This document shows positions 7,693-16,110 of a DNA stretch of 64,000 nt, piece by piece. Position 1 is the stretch's first letter. Each line of letters opens with the position of its first letter. The stretch comes from CAVQGM01 sp963712065 (GTDB taxonomy: Bacteria > Actinomycetota > Acidimicrobiia > Acidimicrobiales > Acidimicrobilacustridaceae), in assembly GCA_963712065.1 (NCBI GenBank), contig CAVQGM010000002.1:1798001-1862000 (forward strand). The letters run 5' to 3'. Under the pieces are notes generated by a model that was given only the letters and a program-made list of their open reading frames with translations, was not told the DNA's origin and did not search any database. A program made the position numbers and the translations under genes.

Positions 7693-7710
7693 CTTGACCA
7701 GGCAGTCAAG
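7693..7710. promoter_or_regulatory. inverted repeat, candidate operator of the acyl-CoA dehydrogenase gene
   Basis: CTTGAC-N6-GTCAAG is a perfect 6+6 inverted repeat ending 35 bp upstream of the acyl-CoA dehydrogenase start (7746). Size and position suit a TetR-type repressor such as those controlling fatty-acid or sterol degradation. No regulator gene is adjacent, so this is inference from symmetry alone. The left arm also contains a TTGAC that could be a -35 element. Confidence 0.4.
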
Positions 7711-7745
7711 TGAACGGACCGGCAGTCCCGGGGAGGACCGACACC

Positions 7746-9020
7746 ATGGCCGACCAGCTCAGCCTCGACGAGTTCCGCCAGGAGGTCACCGCCTTCCTCG
7801 ACGCCAACGCCGAGCCTCGCGAGGAGCAGACCAGGGAGTTCGTGTGGGGCGAGGGCTCCGACGACGTCGCCCTGTTCGAACAGGTCGACCGGGCCAGCGA
7901 GCTCGAGGCCATCGCCCGGGCCCAGGCATGGCGAGCCACGCGCTACGACGCCGGCCTCGGCTGGATCACCGGCCCGAAGCAGTACGGCGGTCGGGAGCTG
8001 TCGAGCAACCACGACCGGCTGTACCAGTCGCTCGAGGCCAGGTACCGGGTGCCCGACCAGAGCTTCTTCGGCATCGGCCTCGGCATGGTGGCCCCCACGA
8101 TCCTGGCCCACGCCACCGACGAGGTGAAGGAGGCGTACCTGCCGAAGATGTACCGGACCGACATCGTCGGCTGCCAGCTGTTCAGCGAGCCCGGCGCCGG
8201 GTCCGACCTCGCCAGCCTGCAGACCAAGGCCGTGCGCGACGGCGACGAGTGGATCCTCACCGGCCAGAAGGTGTGGACCTCGGGCGCCCACTACAGCGAC
8301 ATCGGCGAGATCATCTGCCGCACCGACCCCGACCTCCCCAAGCACAAGGGCCTCACCGGCTTCGTCGTCGACATGAAGGCGCCGGGCGTGGAGATCCGGC
8401 CGCTCCGCCAGATGACCGGGGGCGCCAACTTCAACGAGGTCTTCTTCACCGAGGTGCGGGTGCCCGACAGCCACCGCCTCGGTGACGTCAACCAGGGCTG
8501 GACCGTCGCCCTCACCACGCTCATGAACGAGCGGGCCTCCATCGGCGCCGGCGGTGGGGGCGGCGGGCTCGGCGTGGCCAACGTGACCCGCCTCGCCGAG
8601 ATGTGCCGCCACTTCGGCGTGATCGACGAACCTCTCGTGCGCCAGGAGCTGATGGACGTCTACATCAACTTCCAGGTGAGCCGGCTCAACAACCAGCGGG
8701 CCCTCGACAAGATCAAGTCGGGCCAGCTGCCCGGTCCGGAGATGTCGATCGCCAAGCTGTCGCTCACCAACAACCTGTGGCGCACCGCCAACTTCGTCAC
8801 CGACGTGCTCGGGCCGCGCGCCATCGCCGACACCGGCGAGTGGGGCACCTACGCCTGGTCGCAGATGCTGCTCGGCGTGCCCGGCATGAAGGTGGCCGGC
8901 GGCACCGACGAGGTCATGAAGAACATCGTCGGCGAACGGGTGCTCGGCCTCCCCAAGGATCCGGGCATCGACTCGAAGACGCCGTTCAAGGACCTGCTGG
9001 TCGGCACCCAGTCGCACTGA
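7746..9020 (+). CDS. acyl-CoA dehydrogenase family protein
   Basis: 424 residues, the normal length for FAD-dependent acyl-CoA dehydrogenases, which put a trans double bond between C2 and C3 of acyl-CoA. Visible signatures are the central strand region with CQLFSEPGAGSDLAS (flavin/substrate contact), the following WILTGQKVWTSGA, and the C-terminal GGTDEVMKNIVGERVLG that contacts FAD and closes the active site. The ATG at 7746 is preceded by GGGGAGGA. It stands alone between a divergent minus-strand operon and a convergent lipoprotein gene. Chain length or substrate cannot be told; the sequence is of the type found in actinobacterial lipid or sterol catabolism. Confidence 0.88.
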   Translation: MADQLSLDEFRQEVTAFLDANAEPREEQTREFVWGEGSDDVALFEQVDRASELEAIARAQAWRATRYDAGLGWITGPKQYGGRELSSNHDRLYQSLEARYRVPDQSFFGIGLGMVAPTILAHATDEVKEAYLPKMYRTDIVGCQLFSEPGAGSDLASLQTKAVRDGDEWILTGQKVWTSGAHYSDIGEIICRTDPDLPKHKGLTGFVVDMKAPGVEIRPLRQMTGGANFNEVFFTEVRVPDSHRLGDVNQGWTVALTTLMNERASIGAGGGGGGLGVANVTRLAEMCRHFGVIDEPLVRQELMDVYINFQVSRLNNQRALDKIKSGQLPGPEMSIAKLSLTNNLWRTANFVTDVLGPRAIADTGEWGTYAWSQMLLGVPGMKVAGGTDEVMKNIVGERVLGLPKDPGIDSKTPFKDLLVGTQSH

Positions 9021-9041
9021 CCCACCCTGAGGGCGGGTCAG
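9017..9041. terminator. hairpin across two convergent stop codons
   Basis: CTGACCC (9017-9023) pairs with GGGTCAG (9035-9041), and inside it CCC pairs with GGG around a TGA loop, with one A/C mismatch. It spans the end of the acyl-CoA dehydrogenase gene and the end of the convergent lipoprotein gene, a likely shared terminator. Confidence 0.6.
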
Positions 9042-9688
9042 GGGAAGTACTGCTGCTGCATGGCCACGACCCAGCCGTCGCGCACCTCGATCCACCAATC
9101 GGGCCGAAGGAGGGGGCTGGTCTCGACGCGAGCGACCGCGTCCAACCCGGTCTCGGGAGGCGCGAACTCGGCGGGCCGGTCCTCGACGAGGGTGACGACG
9201 GCCACGTCGGGCACGACCGGCAGCGTGTACACGTTCGTGCTGGCGTTGCGGATCCAGTAGTCGTTGGGCACCGGGATCTCGGTGAAGCCGTCGGCGGCGG
9301 CGGCGGCGTTGGCCGCCTGCCCGAAGAACAGGCAGGCCAGATCGAGGCCCACCGTTCCCGCCGACGGGTCGACGCTGGTCAGGACGCCGAACCAGATGCC
9401 GTCGGGGAGCTCGTTCGCCGACGACGGCGAGCACCCGCTGCCCTCCGGCGAGACCCCGTCGGTCGAGGCAGGTGGGAAGGTCACGAACGGCGCCGTGCCG
9501 GCGGGGGGAGGAACGGACGACGTGGCCGTGGTCGCCGACGTGGCCGGGGGTGAGCCGCTCGAGCCTGGAACCGGGCCGACGACAGTGGTTGCACTCGTGA
9601 CGCCGACGTCCGATGCGTCATCGCCCGAGCAGGCGCTCGTGGTCAGCAGGAGCACCGAGACGAGGACGACCACCACGAGGCGGGGCAC
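9038..9688 (-). CDS. putative lipoprotein, unknown function
   Basis: From the GTG at 9688 the protein begins with basic residues, a hydrophobic stretch (LVVVVLVSVLLL) and a lipobox-like TTSAC, so it is expected to be a membrane-anchored lipoprotein with its body outside the cell. A Ser/Thr/Pro-rich linker of about 50 residues follows and then a globular region of ~130 residues with an aromatic end (WWIEVRDGWVVAMQQQYFP) reminiscent of small extracellular folds of the NTF2/SnoaL kind, which is only an impression. The start could lie at a more upstream in-frame codon (9739). No operon partner. Confidence 0.6.
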   Translation of the reverse strand: MPRLVVVVLVSVLLLTTSACSGDDASDVGVTSATTVVGPVPGSSGSPPATSATTATSSVPPPAGTAPFVTFPPASTDGVSPEGSGCSPSSANELPDGIWFGVLTSVDPSAGTVGLDLACLFFGQAANAAAAADGFTEIPVPNDYWIRNASTNVYTLPVVPDVAVVTLVEDRPAEFAPPETGLDAVARVETSPLLRPDWWIEVRDGWVVAMQQQYFP

Positions 9689-9770
9689 GACCCGATCGTG
9701 GCCTCGGATCGCGAGCGCCGCCAGAGCAGAACGCCCCAACGAGCGCCATCGAGCCCGGCCGGAGAGCCGG

Positions 9771-11508
9771 TCAGCCGCTCACCAGCACGGTGCCACAGCC
9801 GAGCACGGGGTTGGTGGTGCCCGAGCCGGTGTTGATGGCGAACACGCACACGTTCGCGGTCCCCGCGTCGGCCGGCACCGTCGCCTCGAACCCCCGGTCC
9901 GGGCCGAACCCCGGGTAGACGGCGGCCACGTCGGGTCGGGAGCGGTCGGCGGTGAACTCGCCGCGGTACCGACCGTCGACGTACACGTGCACCCGGCCCG
10001 AGGCGGCGTCGTCGGGATCGAACGTCCACCCGGCAACGGTGATCGTGCCCGTCCCGGCGCGGGCGGCGTCGAGCGAGCCGAGGGGGTTGCCCCGGATCAC
10101 GGTGACCACCTTCGTGCCCAAGAGGGGGTTGGCGCCTCCTCCGGCGTCGATCGCCCACAGGTCGACCCGCCGCGGCCCGCCGGCGGCCGGCACCACCACG
10201 TCGACACCGTGGGACGGGCCGAACTCGGGATGGACCGACGCGACGTCGGGGCGGAGCCGGTCGGCCGTGACCGCGGTCTGGAACCGACCGTCGACGTACA
10301 CGTGCACCTCGATCGGGTCGACCGTGTCGGGGTCGACGGCCCAGCCGATCACCTCGACCCCGCCGGGCGCCGTGTGCACCTGGTCCAGTGCACCGAACGG
10401 CCGACCGCTGTCGACCGTGCGGCACCCGAGCACGGGATTGTTGGTCCCCGTGCCGACGTTGATGGCGAACACGCAGACGGAGTGGCGGCCCGCGGCGACG
10501 GGGATCGCCGCCTGGTAGCCGTGCGCCGGGCCGTAGGCCGGGTAGAAGTTGGCCACGTCGGGACGTGGGCGGTCCGCCGGGTACTCACCCCTGAACTGCC
10601 CGTCGACGTAGACGTGCACCTTGATCGATGCGGCCGTCTCGGGATCGATCGCCCAACCGCTCACCGTCAGGTTCCCGACGAGCGTCGTGGCCGCGTCGAG
10701 CGTGCCGAACGGGGTGACGCTGCGGAGGCACCGGTCGGCGGCGTCGCGCACCAGAGCGGCGTACCCCTGGGTGCCCAGCCCCTGGTTCGGGTGGACCGTG
10801 TCGTAGAAGTAGTCGGGGTGGGCGGCGGCGAAGGCGTTGAGGTCGACGATGATCGGGTACTGGCCGCCGAAGACGAGGTAGAAGTTGAACTGCTCGGCGA
10901 AGGCGTTCAACGCCGGGGTTCCGGTGTGTTGGTTGAGGGTGGCGACGGCGAAGCACTCGCCGGTGAAGTGCGAGCGGATGGCGGCGATGTTGTCGAACGT
11001 CGCGCCGAGGTCGATGGTCGGGTAGTCGTTGGTGCCCACGTTCACGATGACGACGTCGGCCGCCGGCGCGTAGAGCAGCGAGTTGCGGTAGATCTCCGCG
11101 GAGGTGTGCCCGCACACCGCCGACACCGACGTCAGGTAGGTGGTCTGCATCTGGGCGCGGATGTCGGCCTCGGAGACGGAGGTGATCGAGTCGCCGAGCA
11201 CGACCGCGCGGGCCGGTGGACGGCCCGAGGAAGCTCGGGGGCTGGTCGCCGGCGACCACCGCGCTGGAGGTGGCGGAGCCGTCGGGGCCGCCATCGGGAT
11301 CCGCGACGGACGCTCCGAAGGTTCCGGGCGGGCACTCGATCAGGCTCGGGGGCTCGACGTGGGTCGGCGCGACGTGGGTCGGCGTCAGACTCGGCTCGGA
11401 CGCCACCGCCTCCGAGACCGCAGCCCGACTCCCGACGGCCATGGACAGCAGCAACAGACCCGCCGATGCGATCGCCACCGGTCCACGCACGTGGACACCT
11501 CCTCGCAT
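9771..11508 (-). CDS. secreted SGNH/GDSL hydrolase with three ~100-residue repeats; one frameshift
   Basis: From ATG 11508 there is a signal peptide (VAIASAGLLLLSMAVGSRA) and a linker, then at about 11213 the frame changes into the main body. The SGNH catalytic domain shows VVLGDSIT (nucleophile serine), VIVNVGTNDYP, and DTVHPNQ with the Asp-His pair near its end. After it come three tandem repeats of about 100 residues (roughly 10700-10420, 10420-10090, 10090-9771), each with GW-x-DPDT, HVYVDG-x-F, RPDV-x-x-x-YP-x-x-GP-x-HG and a late CVFAIN-like strand, probably beta-sandwich modules for binding polymer or surface. Expected activity is esterase or lipase-type hydrolysis outside the cell. 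A one-base error or a true mutation separates the signal peptide from the enzyme. Confidence 0.75.
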
Positions 11509-11646
11509 CGGAGCCCCACGGATGAGGGGCCACCTCTCCTTCTACCGCCGCGAGGATGAGGAAGGAGGGTCGGATGACCCAAACCGACCCCGACGAAGAC
11601 CCTCTGTCGGTCCGGGCGAGCCGGGCGGACGCCGACCGGATCGTCG

Positions 11647-12384
11647 TCAGAACAGCTCGAGCTGCGGGTCGGGGGGTTCGGGCGGGCGCACCCTCGGGGT
11701 GCCCGTCCACGGGATGTGGTCCATGAAGACCCATGACCGCCGGTGGATCGAGGTCGGCCCCATCCCGGCCAGCGCCATCTTGTGGCGCGGGCACGGGTAG
11801 CCCTTGTTGAGGGCGAAGTCATAGCCGGGAAACGACTCGGCCTGGGCCCTCATGACGCGGTCGCGGCTGACCTTGGCGAGGATCGATGCCGCCGCGATCG
11901 ACAGGCAGCGGACATCGCCCTTGACGAGCTTGCGGGTGTTGCCACCACCGACGAAGTCCCAGTTGCCGTCGACGAGCACCTGGTCGGGGGTGAGCCCGAG
12001 GCCCTCGACGGCCCGCCGGGCGGCGAGGCGCTGGGCCTCGGACATGCCGAGCTCGTCGCACTCCTGCTGCGACGCGGCGCCCACGGCCCAGGCACGGCAC
12101 CAGGACGCGATCCGGTCGAACATGGCCTCGCGCTCGGGCTCGGTGAGCATCTTCGAGTCACGGATCTTGTAGACCCGGCGGTCGGCGGGCACGACCGCGG
12201 CGCCCACCACGAGCGGTCCGGCCCACGCGCCCCGCCCGACCTCGTCGACGCCGACGACGACGTCGTGCCCCGCCGACCAGAGCTCGCGCTCGACGGCGAG
12301 GCTCGGGGGACGTCCCTTGATCGCCTTGCGCAGCCTCGGGACGGCGGTGCGGGTGGTGACGGCGGCGCTCGATTCGGCGGGCAT
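11647..12384 (-). CDS. rnhB: ribonuclease HII
   Basis: 245 residues. RNase HII removes RNA from RNA/DNA hybrids and cuts at single ribonucleotides left in DNA. The signature GVDEVGRGAWAGPLVVGAAV (45-64) carries the metal-binding D47 and E48, RDSKML follows, VLVDGNWDF holds a third acidic residue, and SIAAASILAKVSRDRVM is the conserved helix. The start is set at ATG 12384; the frame stays open far upstream only because of GC bias. The stop at 11647 is followed by ~140 bp with nothing recognised before the hydrolase gene on the same strand. Confidence 0.92.
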   Translation of the reverse strand: MPAESSAAVTTRTAVPRLRKAIKGRPPSLAVERELWSAGHDVVVGVDEVGRGAWAGPLVVGAAVVPADRRVYKIRDSKMLTEPEREAMFDRIASWCRAWAVGAASQQECDELGMSEAQRLAARRAVEGLGLTPDQVLVDGNWDFVGGGNTRKLVKGDVRCLSIAAASILAKVSRDRVMRAQAESFPGYDFALNKGYPCPRHKMALAGMGPTSIHRRSWVFMDHIPWTGTPRVRPPEPPDPQLELF

Positions 12385-12441
12385 GGTGGCGACAGGCACG
12401 GTGCGCGGGATCGCGACTGCGGGCGACCCTACACTCCGGCC

Positions 12442-12901
12442 ATGGCCCTTCCCCGCCCCCACGCCCCGCTCCCGAAGACGCGGCGCCGGGTGGCGACCGT
12501 CCGCCGCCACGTGTCGATCACCCCGCTCGACCACAAGCGGACCCGCCGCTCGGCCTCGTTCGCCTCGCGCTCGTCGCACCGTTCGTCGTGGTCGGTGCTG
12601 TCGGGCTGGTCGGCCGGTTCGGCGGTGTCGCTGTGGTCGTTCGGCTCGGTCCTGTCGATCGGTTCCGCCGGCTCGATCGGCTCGATCGGCTCGGTGGGCT
12701 CGATCGGCTCGATCGGCTCGGTCGGGCTCGATCGGCTCGATCGGCTCGGCCGGCTCGGTGTTCGCCATCGGCGGCAAGGGCCAGCGACCACCCCTGTCGG
12801 GGGCCACCGACGACAAGCCCCACCTGGCCCTGGTCGAGCCGGGCGCCACCCTGCTCGGCCTGGCCGCCCTCGTGGCGGCGGCGCGGCAGGCCTGGGCCTG
12901 A
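12442..12901 (+). CDS. SIGS/SxGS repeat protein, unknown function; frameshift in the repeat
   Basis: From ATG 12442 a basic N-terminus (PKTRRRVATVRRHVSITPLD) leads into a Ser/Gly-rich repeat made of SAGS, SIGS and SVGS units. Near 12725 an extra base shifts the frame; the next frame continues the repeat (SIGSIGSAGSVFAIGG) and ends with a hydrophobic helix (GATLLGLAALVAAA) at the stop 12899-12901. The intact form would be ~153 residues. Small proteins with a basic head, SIGSAGS repeats and a C-terminal hydrophobic helix are widespread in actinobacteria and uncharacterised. It is divergent from rnhB and followed by a hairpin. Confidence 0.65.
12661..12765 (+). repeat. 9-bp coding repeat (GGCTCGATC units)
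   Basis: About eleven units of a 9-bp motif (GGCTCGATC with variants GGCTCGGTG and GGCTCGGCC) encode the SIGS/SVGS repeat. One unit near 12725 carries an extra G, which causes the frameshift of the gene. Such tracts are prone to slippage in vivo and to error in sequencing. Confidence 0.8.
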
Positions 12902-12930
12902 GACCGCCGCCTCTTCCCCCGGGACGCGAC

Positions 12931-12960
12931 GATGCCGGGTGGGCGGGCCCACCCGGCATC
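12931..12960. terminator. 13-bp stem hairpin between convergent genes
   Basis: GATGCCGGGTGGG (12931-12943) pairs perfectly with 12948-12960 around a CGGG loop. It lies between the end of the SIGS-repeat gene (12901) and the end of the minus-strand binding-protein gene (12992), a probable two-way terminator. Confidence 0.75.
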
Positions 12961-12991
12961 GACCGGACTGCGATCGCCACGACCGTGAGCG

Positions 12992-14689
12992 CTACTGCTG
13001 CACCCAGGTCTCGGTGAGGCGGTGCCAGCCCGACTGGAACGGCAGCGACTCCTGCCCGTCGGGCAACGTGGCGTTGGCGATGTTGCGGACGTCGTTGGCC
13101 GCGCCGATCGCCCACACCGTGGTGCTGAGCCAGACGTAGGGGACCTGGTCGGCCCAGATCTCCTGCACCGTCTGGTACGCCTGCTTGCGGACCTCCGGGT
13201 CCGGCGTGGCCCGGGCCTCGTCGAGGGCCGCCGACAGCTCGTCGTTGGCGAAGCGGGCGAAGTTCAGCGTGATGCCGCCGGTGGCGTTGCTCTTGTGCCA
13301 CCACAGGTAGTCGCCGTCGGGGTCGGTGGCTCCGAACTGCCGCCACAGGTTGGCCTGGTAGTTGCCGGTGGCGGCGTCGACGATGAACTGGCCCTGCTCG
13401 GTGCCCTTCAGCGTCACCTGCATGCCCACCGCGTTGTACTGCTCGGCGAACAGCTGGATGATCTGCTGGTTCTCGGTGACCGGCGTGGTGGTCAGCTCGA
13501 ACGCCAGCGGCTGGCCGGTCTGGGCCGTGTACTCCTGGACGAGGCGCTCGGCCTCGGCCGGGTCGTAGGTCGGGAAGTCGGTGTCGACGTAGTAGGGCGA
13601 GTCCTTGCCGAACGCGCTGTCGGTGGCGAGCTCGGGATCGGTCTCGGTCACCGCGAAGTAGGGCTCGTAGGGCGTGGCGTAGGCCACGGCCCGGCGGGCG
13701 GCCACGTTGTCGAACGGCGGCTTGGAGGTGTTCAGCATGACGAACGACTCCTCGTTCTCGCCGCGGTCCTCGACCAGCTGGACGTCACCGCCCGCCGCCA
13801 GCTCCTGCAGCTCGGTGCGCTGCTTCGACGCGGAGGTGTGCATCATCGTGATGTCGCCGGCCTCGAGGGAGGCCACCCGGGTCTGGGGGTCGGGGATGGG
13901 CCGGAACTCGACCTGGTCGAGGTAGGGCAGCGGGTTGCCGGCCGAGTCCTTGCGCCAGTAGTTCGGGTTCTTGGTGGCCACGAACCGGTTGTCGGGGATC
14001 CACTCCTCGAGGATGAACGGGCCGGTGCCGATCGGGTCACGCGAGGCCTTCTCCTTGTCGCCGGCGAGGGCGGCGTCGAGCTGCTCGGGGGCCGGGATCA
14101 TGCCGGCCTGCCCGACGAGGACGGTGGGGAACGACGCCCACGGGGCCTTCATGTTGACGATGAACGCCAGCGGGTCGGTGGCGTCGGTCTCGACCGTGTC
14201 GACGTTGCGCAGCGCGCCACCGGTGAGCGGCGCGGCGGCGATGCCCCGGAGGAAGTTGGCGCCGGCCTCACCCGTGAGGGGCTGGCCGTTGGTGAAGCTG
14301 ATGTCCGGACGCAGCTTGATCGTCCACGACGTGAAGTCGGCGTTGGGGGTGAACGACTCGGCCAGGTAGGGCTGGATGTTGCCCTCGGCGTCGTAGGCGG
14401 ACATGGGGTCGTAGATGACGCCCGCGGTCATGTTGCCCGCGATCGCCCACCGGTCGTCGAGGGCGTTGTAGCCGCTGGTCTCGGCCTCGAGGCCGTAGAT
14501 CACCGAGCCGCCCGGCGTGGGGTCACCTTCGGCGGCGATGGTCACGTCGGCGCCGGTGGTGCCCCCGGACCCGCCTTCGTCGCCGCCGTCGTCATCCGAG
14601 CTCCCGCACGCCGCGGCGATGGCGACCGTCGCCATCAGCACGGCGAACAGCCGGAGCCACAGGCCACGGCCCGATCCGGAACGTCGCAT
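12992..14689 (-). CDS. ABC transporter substrate-binding lipoprotein, peptide/nickel family 5
   Basis: 565 residues, usual for SBP family 5 (OppA/DppA type). The N-terminus is a lipoprotein signal ending IAAACGSSDDDGG (anchor C28) followed by an acidic, glycine-rich linker. The mature part contains YLAESFTPNADFTSWTIKLR, the family signature in which the substrate-binding lobe starts, and LRPDISFTNGQPLTGE. It would deliver peptides or similar solutes to a permease, but no permease or ATPase genes are adjacent, so it is an orphan binding protein here. The ATG at 14689 has AAGGGGGAAG upstream. About 230 bp upstream to 14918 hold only the divergent promoters. Confidence 0.85.
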   Translation of the reverse strand: MRRSGSGRGLWLRLFAVLMATVAIAAACGSSDDDGGDEGGSGGTTGADVTIAAEGDPTPGGSVIYGLEAETSGYNALDDRWAIAGNMTAGVIYDPMSAYDAEGNIQPYLAESFTPNADFTSWTIKLRPDISFTNGQPLTGEAGANFLRGIAAAPLTGGALRNVDTVETDATDPLAFIVNMKAPWASFPTVLVGQAGMIPAPEQLDAALAGDKEKASRDPIGTGPFILEEWIPDNRFVATKNPNYWRKDSAGNPLPYLDQVEFRPIPDPQTRVASLEAGDITMMHTSASKQRTELQELAAGGDVQLVEDRGENEESFVMLNTSKPPFDNVAARRAVAYATPYEPYFAVTETDPELATDSAFGKDSPYYVDTDFPTYDPAEAERLVQEYTAQTGQPLAFELTTTPVTENQQIIQLFAEQYNAVGMQVTLKGTEQGQFIVDAATGNYQANLWRQFGATDPDGDYLWWHKSNATGGITLNFARFANDELSAALDEARATPDPEVRKQAYQTVQEIWADQVPYVWLSTTVWAIGAANDVRNIANATLPDGQESLPFQSGWHRLTETWVQQ

Positions 14690-14917
14690 CGACTTCCCCC
14701 TTGCCCACGCGACCCGGGGGTCGCTCGTCTGGTCGGCGCCCTGGCGGCACCGCTCCCCGTGAGCGGTCACACTAGACCGGCAGGCGTGCGCGAGGGGGGC
14801 AACCCCCGTCGTTTCCGGGGCGTGTCGAGGGCGAGAACGGGTGTGAACGCACGGCGACGGATCCGGGAATCCACCCCGTCGGGGGTTGTGGGTGAGGGAG
14901 GAGGTGCGAAGATCGCC

Positions 14918-15289
14918 ATGGGACCGAGCCAACCGAGCCAACCGAGCCAACCGAGCCAACCGAGTGAACCGAGCCGACCGACCGAACCCGACCGGGGCAC
15001 GACCGCCGAGGGGGCCGAGCAGATGGCGACGACCGAGGTGACCGAACCGGTGGCGGCAACGGGCGAACCGAGTCGGCCGTCGGTCCCCGAACCGCTCCCC
15101 GAGGGCACGCGCGTCGAGGTGCGCAACCGCCTCGACGGCACCTGGTCCCGCGGGTTCGAGGTGGCGGGCGGCGACCCCGAGGGCTATCGCATCCGGCGCC
15201 TCTCCGACGGTGGGACCCTGCCGGTGCTGTTCACCGGCGACGACGTCCGCATCGAACGCGAACGTCGTCGCGGTACGTGGTGGTACTGA
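14918..15289 (+). CDS. small protein with SQP repeat and C-terminal SH3/Tudor-like segment
   Basis: 123 residues from ATG 14918, preceded by GAGGGAGGAGGTG. Residues 3-18 are a SQP repeat coded by 9-bp units, then a Thr/Glu-rich disordered part of ~45 residues. The last ~65 residues (GTRVEVRNRLDGTWSRGF, then YRIRRLSDGGTLPVLF) look like a small beta-barrel of SH3 or Tudor type found in many short actinobacterial proteins; binding partner unknown. Divergent from the binding-protein gene; its stop is 4 bp from the end of the convergent GYD gene. Confidence 0.65.
   Translation: MGPSQPSQPSQPSQPSEPSRPTEPDRGTTAEGAEQMATTEVTEPVAATGEPSRPSVPEPLPEGTRVEVRNRLDGTWSRGFEVAGGDPEGYRIRRLSDGGTLPVLFTGDDVRIERERRRGTWWY
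14924..14968 (+). repeat. 9-bp tandem repeat (CCGAGCCAA)
   Basis: Four exact copies of CCGAGCCAA plus one variant (CCGAGTGAA) encode the QPS repeat at the start of the small protein. Read on the other strand the unit gives TTGGCTCGG, similar to the GGCTCGATC unit 2.2 kb away in the SIGS gene. Confidence 0.85.
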
Positions 15290-15292
15290 TCC

Positions 15293-15589
15293 TCAGCCCA
15301 CGCCCTGGCCGAGCGAGGCGATGAACTCGTCGACGGGGATGGCGGTGAGGGTTCGGGTCTTGAGCGTGCCCCTCGCCGCCAGGGTCGTGGCGATCCGGGC
15401 CATCACCCGCTCGTCGGGGGCCTCGATGATGGTCAGGAAGTCCCACTGACCGAGCAGGGCGTACTGGTCCTTCACCCGGGCGCCCATGGCCTCGACCTCG
15501 CCGTTGACCTCCTTGATGCGCCTCGGGTTGTCCTTGAGCGTCTCCGAGCCGTCCGGCCCGAGCGTCGACAGCAGCACGAAGGTGATCAT
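15293..15589 (-). CDS. GYD-domain protein
   Basis: 98 residues, matching the length and pattern of the GYD family: an opening FVLLSTLGPDG strand, a helix with NPRRIKEVNGEVEAMG, then KDQYALLGQWDFLTIIEAPD, where the family name motif (GxYD) appears as GQWD. These are small ferredoxin-like-fold proteins of unknown biochemical role, probably dimeric. The ATG at 15589 is the only reasonable start. It is the last gene of a possible pair with the RpiB-like gene (65 bp upstream on the same strand). Confidence 0.75.
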   Translation of the reverse strand: MITFVLLSTLGPDGSETLKDNPRRIKEVNGEVEAMGARVKDQYALLGQWDFLTIIEAPDERVMARIATTLAARGTLKTRTLTAIPVDEFIASLGQGVG

Positions 15590-15653
15590 GGCGACACCGT
15601 AGTGGCGGGCCCGGGGGCCTCGCCCCGCCGGCGACGAAGGGCGGGGGCCCCGG

Positions 15654-16088
15654 TCAGGAGGTGGGCCGCTCGACCTCGGCGATGGTGGCCGCCTCGCCGA
15701 CGTCGGGGCCGGTGCCGAGGAACGCCTCGACGATCTCGATGGCGACCGGTCCGGTGGCGAGGCGCAGGCTGAGGGCCACCACGTTGGCGTCGTTCCAGCG
15801 GCGGGCGCCGCGGGCCGTCTCGACGTCGCCGCAGAGGGCGGCCCGGACACCTGGCACCTTGTTGGCGCTGATGCTCACCCCGGTGCCCGTCCAGCAGCAC
15901 GCGACGCCGGCGTCGGCCCGACCCGAGGCGACCGCCTCTCCGACCGCCCGACCGACCGCGGGCCAGGCGTCGTCGCGCCCGGTGAGCTCGTCGGCCACGG
16001 GGACGAGGTCGTGGCCGGCCGTGGAGATCCAGGCTCGCAGCTCGTCGGTGGCCGGGGTCCGCTCGTCGGTGCCGAAGGCGACGCGCAC
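15654..16088 (-). CDS. RpiB/LacAB family sugar-phosphate isomerase
   Basis: 144 residues. The family motif is CGTGxGxSIxANKxxGxRAA; here it reads CCWTGTGVSISANKVPG, with the proton-transfer cysteine in C-C-W-T-G-T-G, followed by VRAALCGD and WNDANVVALSLR, the usual late motif. RpiB interconverts ribose-5-phosphate and ribulose-5-phosphate; relatives act on other sugar phosphates, and the insertion of W in the loop argues for a changed substrate. It is divergent from the alpha-mannosidase (22-bp gap), so the two may share control in sugar use. Confidence 0.8.
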   Translation of the reverse strand: MRVAFGTDERTPATDELRAWISTAGHDLVPVADELTGRDDAWPAVGRAVGEAVASGRADAGVACCWTGTGVSISANKVPGVRAALCGDVETARGARRWNDANVVALSLRLATGPVAIEIVEAFLGTGPDVGEAATIAEVERPTS

Positions 16089-16110
16089 GCGTGGAGCCTA
16101 CGCTCGGCCC

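Noticed and set aside
11213..12725. Programmed frameshifting in the SGNH hydrolase and SIGS genes
   Set aside because: No slippery heptamer with a downstream structure was seen; a sequence error or mutation in GC runs is simpler.
12661..14968. CRISPR array suggested by regularly spaced short repeats
   Set aside because: Units are 9 bp without spacers and lie inside coding frames; no cas genes are in the window.
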